In this document: positions 7,347 through 15,000 of the stretch, one piece after another
How positions within the stretch are numbered: position 1 is the first letter of the stretch
How the letters are laid out: every line of letters starts with the position of its first letter
DNA from: Ectocarpus siliculosus
Lineage: Eukaryota > Sar > Phaeophyceae > Ectocarpales > Ectocarpaceae
Assembly (NCBI GenBank): GCA_000310025.1
Contig: FN648978.1
Coordinates: forward strand, 1-15,166
Direction of reading: 5' to 3'
Length of the DNA: 15,166 nucleotides
Position numbers and translations under genes: made by a program
Notes under the pieces: model-generated
Database searches by the model: none
What the model saw: the letters and a program-made list of their open reading frames with translations, nothing else
Told to the model about the DNA's origin: nothing

Positions 7347-7670
7347 TCAGCAGCAGTTTCCGGACTCGAGATAATCAGCTTGTGACTCTGTATGCATGTA
7401 GGCCGGCAGGGTGTGTCCTCTTTCGTCCAGAGTCTCGATGGACCAGGAAACGCGAACGGACCCAACCCCCACCCCCTTGAGATCTTTTAGAAGATCTTGA
7501 AGGTGGCGGTAGCCGGAGGAACGGAAGAAGTAGATGCATCCAACACCCACAACTTTTTGTTCGTGGAGTCGCGATCTGATACGCTTGCTTGCTTTTCTCA
7601 GGAGATCATATGGGATGACCCGATACGATAGGGGCACCGCGATACAGTCAGTCCAGATGTCGAATACAGT
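7347..7670 (-). CDS. Candidate minus-strand terminal exon, about 107 aa, unrecognised
   Basis: The minus-strand frame is open from an acceptor-like gtatactgtag (exon from 7670) to TGA at 7349-7347. It reads TVFDIWTDCIAVPLSYRVIP, a basic helix RKASKRIRSRLHEQK, VVGVGCIYFFRSSGYRHLQ, DLLKDLKGVGVGSVRVSW, SIETLDERGHTLPAYM and a short tail. Alternation of hydrophobic strands and helices and mostly G/C third bases (weaker in the last 15 codons) make it the best coding candidate outside the main gene. If real it is the last exon of a gene read leftward, with its upstream exon(s) between 7700 and 8050. No family recognised. An earlier end at a possible donor, aagggg|gtgggg, cannot be excluded. Confidence 0.4.
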   Translation of the reverse strand, partial: TVFDIWTDCIAVPLSYRVIPYDLLRKASKRIRSRLHEQKVVGVGCIYFFRSSGYRHLQDLLKDLKGVGVGSVRVSWSIETLDERGHTLPAYMHTESQADYLESGNCC

Positions 7671-8052
7671 CTACAGTATACGTCGAATGCTGAGACCCAT
7701 ACCTTGGGCTCTCCACTATACATTTTGTACACGTAACCTACATTTTATCGCCAAATATCGTATCCGGGCCGTTTCAAACAAAGAGCATTTGACAGAAAGG
7801 TACCTAGGGTACGCCTGTAGTCGTAGATTACTACTGCCTGTACAGTGTAGAATCCTGTGTTTCTCCGCCTTCATTTGCTCGACGGTGTTGGTTCAACAGA
7901 CGACTCCAGAACATGCCCCTTACAAAGTCCTGTGGACTCTAATCTGCGGATAGAGATGGGATCCGTCATGTACGTTAGTAAGAACACTAAAAGAGTCGGC
8001 ACCGTCTGCTGCTGGAAAGAGCCAAAGCTGGGACAACGGTGGCACCGTCTAT

Positions 8053-8175
8053 GCAAGAGTCAGCCTGAACCACAATCGACTATCTATACGTTATCTCGCA
8101 AGAGTCAGCCTGAACCGCACGCGACTAGTCTATAGGTTAACTCGCAAGAGTCAACCCGAACCGCAACCGACGCGC
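8053..8175. repeat. 45/46-bp tandem repeat, about 2.6 copies
   Basis: Units begin with gcaagagtcagcctgaacc at 8053 and 8098 and gcaagagtcaacccgaacc at 8144. They are separated by 45 and then 46 bp, and the last unit is partial. The tail of each full unit (gactatctatacgttatctc, gactagtctataggttaactc) has diverged more than the head. It lies just upstream of the probable promoter of the + gene. Confidence 0.85.
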
Positions 8176-8179
8176 GACA

Positions 8180-8293
8180 GACGCGCCGCCTTTGGGTCGC
8201 CCACACCAGCACACAACTCCATCTCCTCCCCCTTCTCTCTAGACTATTGCTCTGCAACAGCACAGAAAAGACAAGACAACAACAACATTCAAC
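8180..8293 (+). promoter_or_regulatory. Probable 5' UTR / core promoter of the + strand gene
   Basis: A pyrimidine-rich stretch (ctccatctcctcccccttctctctag) is followed by an A/C-rich leader with CAA repeats (acaagacaacaacaacattcaac) directly before the ATG at 8294. Such a leader is typical of a eukaryotic 5' UTR. No TATA box is evident. Transcript start is not determined. Confidence 0.35.
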
Positions 8294-8481
8294 ATGAACT
8301 TCTCGGAAATCTTGGACATGGCCGTCCCAACTCCGTCCGCGTTGGTGCGGATGACGATCCTGGTCGTCATCCTTCAGGTGATGATCGCCTGGGGTATCAT
8401 GACAACGACCGTTTTCACCGAGGGCACCCCGGTCACGATGGCGGCCGCTGAACAGTCGTTGTCCACCGGCATTACCACCAG
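8294..8481 (+). CDS. Exon 1: start and first hydrophobic helix
   Basis: ATG at 8294 in context ttcaacATGa; donor ACCACCAG|gtcagt; ends in phase 2. Encodes 62 residues with the helix MTILVVILQVMIAWGIM preceded by R19, then a polar loop (EGTPVTMAAAEQSLSTGITT). The weak charge before the helix does not fix topology. Intron 1 is 613 bp. Confidence 0.75.
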
Positions 8482-11400
8482 GTCAGTGAAACGTTCGGCT
8501 GTGCAAGCGCACACCACGCGCGAACGTTAGGACGCGGCTATGGTAGCGTGTCAAGTCGGCGCATCAAAGTCATACACCCCTGACTTTATTTTCAATAGCA
8601 CCGGTCACCACGAAGAATTTCTTTTGTCTGAGTAAAGACTACAACGATCACTACCTACCGTGATAGCTGTGGCGTCCGTTGACCGGTGGCTAAGTTAGAC
8701 ACACAACAGGCACGCGCGGCGACTCACTGAGCTGCCGCGCTTTGAGACTCGACCCCTGCGCGGGGTTCATGGCTCGGACCGTGTGCACCCTACAGCCGTC
8801 ACTAGTTGATTCGCCGTTCGTTCACGTCTTCGGAGAAATTCGGCTAAATAGTCTTGAGCGAACGATCACGCGATAGCTGGCCAGTACATCATATGATAGA
8901 CGAGAGTCACTGAGTGATAATTGTCCTGTAGTACTGTAGTGGTGTGACATCACTCAACGTTCGTTGCATCGTCAGAGCAGCGCGCATTGCTTCGCGTGGT
9001 CTGGAGCATCTCGTGTCGAATGCAACCGTCGATGATCAAACCACCTGTGTCTTCTCGGGCCGTTTCTGCTATATGTCGCTACGTGAACGAACAGCGAGTT
9101 CCCCTGGGCGTCCATCATCTGGACGCTGATCGCGTTGATTTTGTCCGCGTTTTCGGGCAGGGACATCGTCATCGACATTATGGTGAGGCCAGGCTTCGTT
9201 AGGGCGGGAATTGACTATCATTCCTGTTTATGTTCGCTTTTTTCCCATCCTTCGTCGATTAACGAGTCGTGCAGCAGCATGTGGTGCAGTTCACCCAAAT
9301 TTCGCGCCTCGTTTGATCTGTCCTCTTGAGACAGAAAAAAGGCCCGAAGGGCTGGCGGTCTGGTATCAAATCTCCTTCGGTGCCCGATATGCTGTTAACA
9401 GATAAGCGTTATCTGTCTTAAAATAACAGAGGGTGCTGTCCTCATAAGTTACGTCTGGCGAGAACCCGTCCCAGGATTGCATGGAACCTGGTTTGATAGT
9501 CTCCCACGAGATAGGGTTCGACCGAAAGCTAACCTGTCCCTGCTGTGTCCACCTCACCACACCGCCGCCTCCGCATGACATGTCAACCCCACAGGCCTTA
9601 ATGTTCACCACGATGCTCTTCGATTCATTCGTTAAGACGCTTGGCTTCGTCCTCGTAATTCTCCTTCACGTGAGATGGGTGTGGATTTGACACGTACGGT
9701 GTACCAGGTATATGGAAGAGCTGCACGGCATGTCTGCAGAAAAACATCACTGTAGCTACGGTAGTGTGTGGGCAGTGTGTGCCGATGGAACATTCGGCGT
9801 GAGAACGAGGAAACACTTCGCTCCTGTCTGCTCCGTTGAAAGCTTAGCTGCAAATAGGACTGAGTGCATCCACGCCCGGGAGAGGTTTACTCACGCAGAG
9901 CTCGATGCAACGGGCAGCACCCATCGCCTGAAATCTCGTGCCACGCGTACCATGCGAAAGAAGAACCAGCGCCATCGCTAACATCCCTCTCTGCTCCTGT
10001 GTTGCATATATATTCTGTTTGCGTTCACAATTCGTTTGTACCCTAGGCTCACTTCTATGGGTTGGCCGAGCGTTGCCTTCGCACTGCCGTACAATTCGGC
10101 AACACCAGGCGAGTTGTGATGTCCGCGAAGCACAAGGCGCAGGTCAAGGCGCTCAAGAAGAAGCTCCGGGTCAAGTGCCGGATGGTGGAACTGGCGTCCA
10201 TTTTGGACGTCCAATCGACGTAAGTAAACACGAACAATTTTCAATAGACATGGCTACATAGGGTTGTGCAGTGTTACATGCCGGTCTAGGCTGGGTGTTA
10301 TCTGGGGAGAAAACATTGACAGGCGGAAGTCACGGGGGATGAAGATGTTGGGTATGGCAAGATGTACTTACCAAGCACAAGTCTCTCCCACCCACAGTAC
10401 GCCAAGGGGCGTTCACTCGCAGCAAGAGATGTTTGTGTGGATGTTGGTGTGTGCATGTGTCAGGATCAGTCACTCTCCCATCCGTACCGGCGGGGTGAAA
10501 TTAGAGCTAAACCTCACGGCCCTTGAGGAACGGCACCAGCTGAAGCGTCATTCGAACGAAGTTGAGCTCAACTCTGCTGTGGTTTGAGGTAGAATCAGCT
10601 ACCGCTCTTGTTTCAACTGCGTCAAACATTTTTTTGGTAAACATGCTCCTGCTGCTGCTGCTGCTGCTGCTGTATCTCCTTTGTGTGCATTTCAGTAACC
10701 TTCAAGCCTCGTACCGGCAAAGGATCAAGCTGCAAGACAAGCAGGTGAGGACACACCCCGATCACACCCCTGTCGGTGTTATTAAGCATCCTCCGGCTCT
10801 TGTCGTGAGTTTCTTGGCAGCCGTAAAGTCCTATCATTTCGTTGGACTCACCATGATTCGGCGGCCGCCGTTAGATAATGAACTTTGATGACAGACCCAC
10901 ATACTGTGCTACCTCCTCCACATGGGCCATGTGGACGACAGAATACGAATATATACTTCTATATATCCCGCACGCAGCAGAACGGGGATGACAATTTGCT
11001 GTTCTCTTACAGTAGCTACGTGGTGTTTCAGTTTTGAGTTCGATGACTAAATCGATCTGAAGCATATGCCCTCCTCCTCCCTCCCTTGCCCCCCCTCCTT
11101 TGGTCTTCTTATGACGTCGCCTGTCTTCCACTTTCGCGAACGTCACGGTCTTGCAGCTATTCACTCTCCACCTCCAGTTCAGCGACCTTCAGCGGTCGAA
11201 CGCCGCGACCGTGAGGGATTTCTCGCACTACATGTGGTGCGCCGAAAGAACCGTGGACTCGCTTACCGGCGCCAATGCCCTGCTCGAGAACAAACTTGCC
11301 TGCTTGGAGGCAGATGTGAGTCAACTATTGGTAGAGGGGGGGGGGGGGGGGTACCAGTTTAGGATGTCTAAAGTCTCTTAACGTTTGTCATGTGAGAGGG

Positions 11401-14400
11401 AAAACCGACTCAATGGAAACTATACCCTTGGCGATGCTCTCCTTCCTGATTCCAAACGTAACAAAGCAAACGTTGCGAAATAATGCTCTAAAACGGTGGA
11501 TTTCGGGCGAAACCATTTCTCAGCCCACGCACAACCGCAATCGATCGCACACACACCCTGTGTTTGTGCTGTAGCCACTATAGTAGTACGCCTACCACAC
11601 TTGACGCTTTGTTCAAGTGCTTGGTACCATAAGCATACGGGTTCAGGCTGTGCGGGTGGAACGTGCATTGTATCTACCCACTGATACGGTGTTTCCGCTA
11701 CATCGCTGGCTCGACGCTCGTGACCACAGGTGCAGACTGGCCACGACCTCTATGACCAGTTTCGATCCGACTTCCTCTGCTCTCTTCGGGACGGAGAGAC
11801 GGCGCTCAGCCACAAGGATGCGGAGATATCCTCTCTGAAGCAGGTGGGTCATGCAGTGGGTTGTGACAGGATGACAACAGGAGGGAAACTGCTGCTGCTG
11901 CTGCTGCTGCTGCTAACTGTGTGCGCACTGAGTACACAATTTCACGAGAATTCCTAGTAGGTTTCTCCGGTTGACGTTGTTGCAATCCTACCGCGGTTCT
12001 ACACGGTGAGGTCGATGGGGTAGAAAACATTCGACGCACGTTTGAATGACGCCCTGGTCACGCTCTACCCAGCAAAGCAGTGCTCTCTATCGTGAACAAC
12101 GCTTCAGGTACCCAACCTCGAGGGCCAAACCTAAGGTAGATCAAGATGAGTGTGGAGCCGCAGTAGCTGTGACAACATGTAATGATACCACCACCATCGC
12201 GTCCTCCGCCCCCTTGCGCTCTGTGCGGTGGGCAAATGATGACAGGACAACGCTCAGCTCGTTAAGGCCAATCAGGACAAGGACGAGGAGATCAAGCTCC
12301 TGAAGGCTCAGCTGGCCATGCAGCTCAAGCAGCCTCAGGAAGGTCAGCATACATGTGAACGTGTTGCCGATGTGGTGTACGCTAGTCGTGGGACACACAC
12401 ACATTGTGTGCAGAGATCGCCTATACTCACGCCCGTGGATACCCTTTGAGCGCTTGCTTTGAGCAAGGCTTTGGACGAGCGATCGTGGTACATATGCATA
12501 TGTGGGCATCACAACCTCAGCCGAAACGATGACTCGCGAGACGTCAAATATTTGGTGGAAGGGTGTGCTTACCCATTACGAATAGGTTGGTCGTCAACGT
12601 CTTCATCGGATGGGAATGGTCATGTTGCAGCTCGTCATCTACCAGTTTGTGTTTACTTCCTACTCGCACGGTGCATGGGAGACAACGATTTCAGGAATCA
12701 GTCAAACACTCAACACCTCAGTGCATGGTTTTTGTACCGTCAATGTTTTCCCTATAGTCTAGAGAGTAAAGCGAATGTTGAAACGTTGAAAGACGGGTGT
12801 TCGAGTAGATTCGTCCCATGCCCTCTCCCAACAAAATGTCATGTTAGAAACCAAGCAAGGCACAAACCCGGTCGCGAGCGGCGTCAAGAGCGCAACACTT
12901 TTCCTGTGTGTCTCACAAAACGCGGGCGTACAAATACAACGTTCTGTGTGCTCTCTTGTTGCGTTTTTTCAATTTTGCAGGCGAAAACAACGCCCACACC
13001 GACTTCTCTACTGAGCTGCCCAGCCCCAGGTACGATACCAAAACGGCATGACGGTTGCTCGGTAGACTTGCCAGCAAACGGTTTCGGCCGTTTGTTCTCT
13101 GTTTCAAGTCCCCTTTGTCGGTGGGTGCTTTTTTAAGACTGTGATGACATTGTTTTGGCGATGGGTGCAGGTGGTTGTTCTTTACCAGGTATCACTGACG
13201 ACTTCATACAAGGTGTGTTCTGCGATGCTTCATTGATGGGATAATTTGCTTGCAAGCTGCGGATAGTACTTCGCAATACCATGCCCAGTAGGATATTTTC
13301 TACTCCTTTGAGCAATCTAGGGGGAAGTCGGGGGCGAAGTGATGCACAACCGTCTTCTTCAAGCACTTCGTTGGCGTATTTCGGCCATTCCATCCCACCA
13401 GACGTGATTAAAGGAATGTATTTTATGTATACAGCAAGCAAAACCGGCCCGCTTACTTGTTTGTCCCCCGGTTTTATGGTCATCCAACTTGCATGCCTCC
13501 CTGTTTTGCGGTGGTGCTTCCCTCCCGCGCCCGTCGACTCTGTCCTATCGAACAAACAGCTTGCACAGCAGGTGGGGAAGCGCCGAGAACGTCCGCAGGT
13601 GTCTCGAGTTTCCAGGCCAAGCGCCACCCGTCCGTCTCCACGGACTCGTCCGCCGCTGTGATCGCCACGGCCGCTTCGGGGACCTTCGTCTCCAAAGCCT
13701 CCCGTTCGGGCACTAAGTCGGTCGCCACGACGACCTACCTGGACACCACCGCCGATGACAAGGCGGCGGCGGAGTTCCTAATTGCGGACACCGCGCTCGC
13801 ACACTGGTGGTTGTCGGCGACCGCTACCTCGGCTGGGTGAGGGTGTAGCACGCTGTTTTCGTCTCATGTCCTATCTGCGAGCGTCGACCTCTGCTGTTGG
13901 TGTTGCACTTGGTGTTGGCCGTGCCGTTGCTGTTGCGCTTACTATAGGGAGTGTGGTGCCAGCAAGAACAACATCGAAGATGACCTGTGTATCGAGCGCT
14001 GTATGTATATTCTCCCTTCGACGTAGACTAGTCTAAGATGGCAAGCGGAACTGGGAAACAAGTAGGCATTTCTGGGTTCACCCGTTCATGAACAACGCAG
14101 CAATGACCTTAACATTTCCCGAAGGCCTATTGAATAGCGAGCCAAACACACACCCGCTCAAGTTTGGAGTGGGTCATCTTCCGTGTGGCAGTTTTGCCCG
14201 AGTTGTGTGTATGTGTGCCCTACGGCAACAACGGCATGGGAGTCCGATGGAGTTTCCAAGGCGGCAATGATATTTCCTGTAGCATAGTTAGTAGAACCTG
14301 CCGTGCACCTCAGTTACTACGTGTGCCTGCTCTATTTCCTTCTGCCCGCACTGCTTGACAGAAACTGAATGCCACCAGTTCGTTCTGGACCTGAAGGTGG

Positions 14401-14583
14401 ACCACATCTTCTATCTGCAGGGCCTTCCAACACCTTTTGACCAAGACACCCATCATCTACGACGAAGGGACTCCTTCTCCAGTCTCTTCCCACGGCATGT
14501 TGATTTTTGGTCGCCGCAACACGATTTTGTTATCCTCTGTCAAAAATCTCTTTACACTCGTACTCGTATGTTTTATCGCATGA
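8294..14583 (+). CDS. Multi-exon gene: two-TM, coiled-coil protein of unknown family
   Basis: Ten exons: 8294-8481, 9095-9182, 10047-10219, 10696-10744, 11157-11315, 11730-11843, 12258-12342, 12981-13029, 13572-13836 and 14362-14583. The first seven junctions join in consistent phase (2,0,2,0,0,0,1) with GT-AG borders, and codons are G/C-ending in the exons only. The protein begins MNFSEILDMAVPTPSALVRM, with one hydrophobic helix at residues 20-41 and another at 67-83, making a likely membrane hairpin. A basic segment follows (about 117-136, KHKAQVKALKKKLRVK), then a long charged helical part to about residue 282 with heptad-like EISSLKQ...EEIKLLKAQLAMQ, then a Ser/Thr/Ala-rich C-terminal part. 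This suggests a membrane-anchored coiled-coil protein; partner and role are unknown. Exons 9-10 show frame switches (see those entries), so the C-terminus and intactness are uncertain. ATG 8294 is chosen because it follows a UTR-like leader and opens the biased frame. Confidence 0.7.
9095..9182 (+). CDS. Exon 2: second hydrophobic helix
   Basis: Acceptor gtgaacgaacag, donor ATTATG|gtgagg; phase 2 in, 0 out. The split codon AG|C gives Ser, then EFPWASIIWTLIALILSAFS and GRDIVIDIM. It is too short to stand out as an open frame, but phase, borders and the membrane helix fit exon 1. Intron 2 (864 bp) holds a minus-strand open frame. Confidence 0.7.
9335..9352 (-). terminator. Terminator-like hairpin and T-run on minus strand
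   Basis: gcccttcgggc, an 11-base self-complementary sequence, is directly followed by six T on the minus strand, 14 bases past the stop of the open frame at 9366-9665. It has the shape of a bacterial rho-independent terminator. In an intron of a eukaryotic gene this may be coincidence. Confidence 0.25.
9366..9665 (-). CDS. Minus-strand open frame inside intron 2, unrecognised
   Basis: The frame is open from the codon after a TGA (9668-9666) to TGA at 9368-9366, with no ATG; a GTG lies at 9611. The translation reads well: VNIKACGVDMSCGGGGVVRW, TQQGQVSFRSNPISWETIKP, GSMQSWDGFSPDVTYEDS and TLCYFKTDNAYLLTAYRAP. Codon bias is weaker than in the host gene. It could be a nested gene's exon, a remnant of inserted foreign sequence (given the terminator-like hairpin next to it), or chance. 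Confidence 0.25.
   Translation of the reverse strand, partial: RRITRTKPSVLTNESKSIVVNIKACGVDMSCGGGGVVRWTQQGQVSFRSNPISWETIKPGSMQSWDGFSPDVTYEDSTLCYFKTDNAYLLTAYRAPKEI
10047..10219 (+). CDS. Exon 3: basic linker
   Basis: Acceptor ttcgtttgtaccctag, donor TCGAC|gtaagt (near consensus); phase 0 in, 2 out. Encodes AHFYGLAERCLRTAVQFGN, then TRRVVMSAKHKAQVKALKKK and LRVKCRMVELASILDVQS. Strongly basic and helical, probably on the cytosolic side under the positive-inside rule (inference). An internal ATG (VVMSAKH) is not needed as a start because the phase joins exon 2. Confidence 0.75.
10649..10672 (+). repeat. (CTG)8 run in intron 3
   Basis: Eight perfect CTG units end 23 bases before the exon 4 acceptor, so they take the place usually held by the pyrimidine tract. 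Confidence 0.95.
10696..10744 (+). CDS. Exon 4: 16-codon mini-exon
   Basis: Acceptor ttgtgtgcatttcag, donor AAGCAG|gtgagg; phase 2 in, 0 out. The split codon AC|T gives Thr, then NLQASYRQRIKLQDKQ. Polar and helical; continues the charged region. Confidence 0.7.
11157..11315 (+). CDS. Exon 5
   Basis: Acceptor gtcacggtcttgcag, donor GCAGAT|gtgagt; phase 0 in and out; 53 codons. Encodes LFTLHLQFSDLQRSNAATVR, DFSHYMWCAERTVDSLTGAN and ALLENKLACLEAD. Helical, with two cysteines and a tryptophan; the end (LLENKLACLEAD) looks like the start of a coiled coil. Nearly every codon ends in G or C. Confidence 0.75.
11336..11351 (+). repeat. G16 homopolymer in intron 5
   Basis: Sixteen G in a row, beginning 20 bases after the exon 5 donor. 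Length may be unreliable because homopolymers are prone to sequencing error. Confidence 0.9.
11730..11843 (+). CDS. Exon 6
   Basis: Acceptor ctcgtgaccacag, donor AAGCAG|gtgggt; phase 0 in and out; 38 codons. Encodes VQTGHDLYDQFRSDFLCSLR, then DGETALSHKDAEISSLKQ, a heptad-like helix. A start 6 bases later (gtgcag|ACT) would keep the frame. Confidence 0.75.
11889..11912 (+). repeat. (CTG)8 run in intron 6
   Basis: Eight perfect CTG units, 45 bases after the exon 6 donor, followed by CTAACTG. Same length and orientation as the run in intron 3. Confidence 0.95.
12258..12342 (+). CDS. Exon 7: coiled-coil helix
   Basis: Acceptor caacgctcag, donor CAGGAAG|gtcagc; phase 0 in, 1 out. Encodes LVKANQDKDEEIKLLKAQLA then MQLKQPQE. 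It continues the heptads of exon 6 and ends in a Pro/Gln break. A pseudo-donor lies 17 bases downstream (cat|gtgaac side). Confidence 0.7.
12459..12980 (+). other. Long open frame through intron 7 (225 codons in total)
   Basis: A + frame is open from about 12459 (TTG; ATG not at its start) through the exon 8 acceptor to 13136. In exon 8 it runs in a different frame from the coding one (AKTTPTPTSLLSC rather than ENNAHTDFSTEL). No GC3 bias. Direct read-through from exon 7 meets a stop near 12450, so simple intron retention would not use it. Probably chance, but it is the longest open frame in the window. Confidence 0.3.
12981..13029 (+). CDS. Exon 8: short polar exon
   Basis: Acceptor tttttcaattttgcag is the best pyrimidine tract in the gene; donor CCCCAG|gtacga. 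Phase 1 in, 2 out. Reads G then ENNAHTDFSTELPSP, with nearly all codons ending in C or G, which supports this frame over the alternative AKTTPTPTS. Confidence 0.65.
13572..13836 (+). CDS. Exon 9: Ser/Thr/Ala-rich, with internal frame conflict
   Basis: The best acceptor (gcttgcacagcag, exon from 13572) continues exon 8 as WGSAENVRRCLEF, but this frame meets TAA at 13714-13716. From about 13610 the strongly GC3-biased frame is the next one: QAKRHPSVSTDSSAAVIATA, then SKASRSGTKSVATTTYLDTT and ADDKAAAEFLIADTAL. Near 13797 the first frame again looks better (RTLVVVGDRYLGW) up to donor GGCTGG|gtgagg. This pattern equals one extra base at the TTT near 13610 and one missing base near 13797. Without indels, a weak acceptor at 13608 (tctcgag) in phase 2 gives a continuous frame ending ALAHWWLSATATSAG. 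Both models are possible. Confidence 0.45.
13837..14361. other. Intron 9; no separate gene seen
   Basis: 525 bp between donor gtgagg and acceptor ctgcttgacag, which has a long pyrimidine tract (tgctctatttccttctgccc). The middle contains T/G-rich sequence (ctgctgttggtgttgcact). No coding signal. Confidence 0.45.
14362..14583 (+). CDS. Exon 10: probable last coding exon, frame uncertain
   Basis: After the strong acceptor ending at 14361, phase 0 gives KLNATSSFWT and TGA at 14392-14394. A shifted frame over 14361-14420 has better bias (ETECHQFVLDLKVDHIFYLQ). From 14422 the original frame resumes well with AFQHLLTKTPIIYDEGTPSP then VSSHGMLIFGRRN, down to TGA at 14581-14583. Starting instead at a second acceptor (cttctatctgcag, exon from 14421) joins exon 9 in phase 2 with no indel and reads straight to 14583. 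So either two indels lie in this exon or the start is 14421. Bias fades after GRRN, where a gtatgt donor near 14567 could also end the exon. Confidence 0.4.
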
Positions 14584-15000
14584 CTCAAGACAGCAGTGTC
14601 CAAGGCATCGTTGTTGTCCTGTTTTCGAGATGAGCGCTCCGAGGAGCACCGTATGTAGTTTTAGTATTCCACGCCTTGTCGAGCTAAAAGTGCGACCAGC
14701 ACGGGACCATCGCTTGAGAAGTGGAAGGGAGATTCATCCACAGGGTGTGTTGGTTGTGTGGAAGAAGGACCACACACGATCAAACAACCAAAAGGAAGAG
14801 AAAATTTGAAAATGGCATGAAGGAATTTGAAAATGGCATGAAGGATATCCTCGTTTATTGTTTGTGGTGTCGCGGGAGCGCAGTGGGGGGACGAAGAGAC
14901 CTCTTGTGTTGACCGGCTCGGTTCACCAATCATCACTACTCGGCGGAGGCAACACGTCCCGGCTTTTTGGCACACGACTCTGGCGGCTACCGTTGCAGAG
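14584..15000. other. 3' flank of the gene; no further gene seen
   Basis: Likely contains the 3' UTR, but no clear polyadenylation signal is visible. A small ATG reading (MSAPRST, donor gtatgt) at 14631 is too short to call. A 21-bp tandem duplication lies at 14803-14844. Confidence 0.4.
14803..14844. repeat. 21-bp perfect tandem duplication
   Basis: aatttgaaaatggcatgaag plus one g occurs twice head to tail. Confidence 0.9.

Noticed and set aside
7534-7953. 139-codon + strand open frame
   Set aside because: No ATG near its start, no codon bias, and it is antisense to the better candidate exon at 7347-7670 in its first part.
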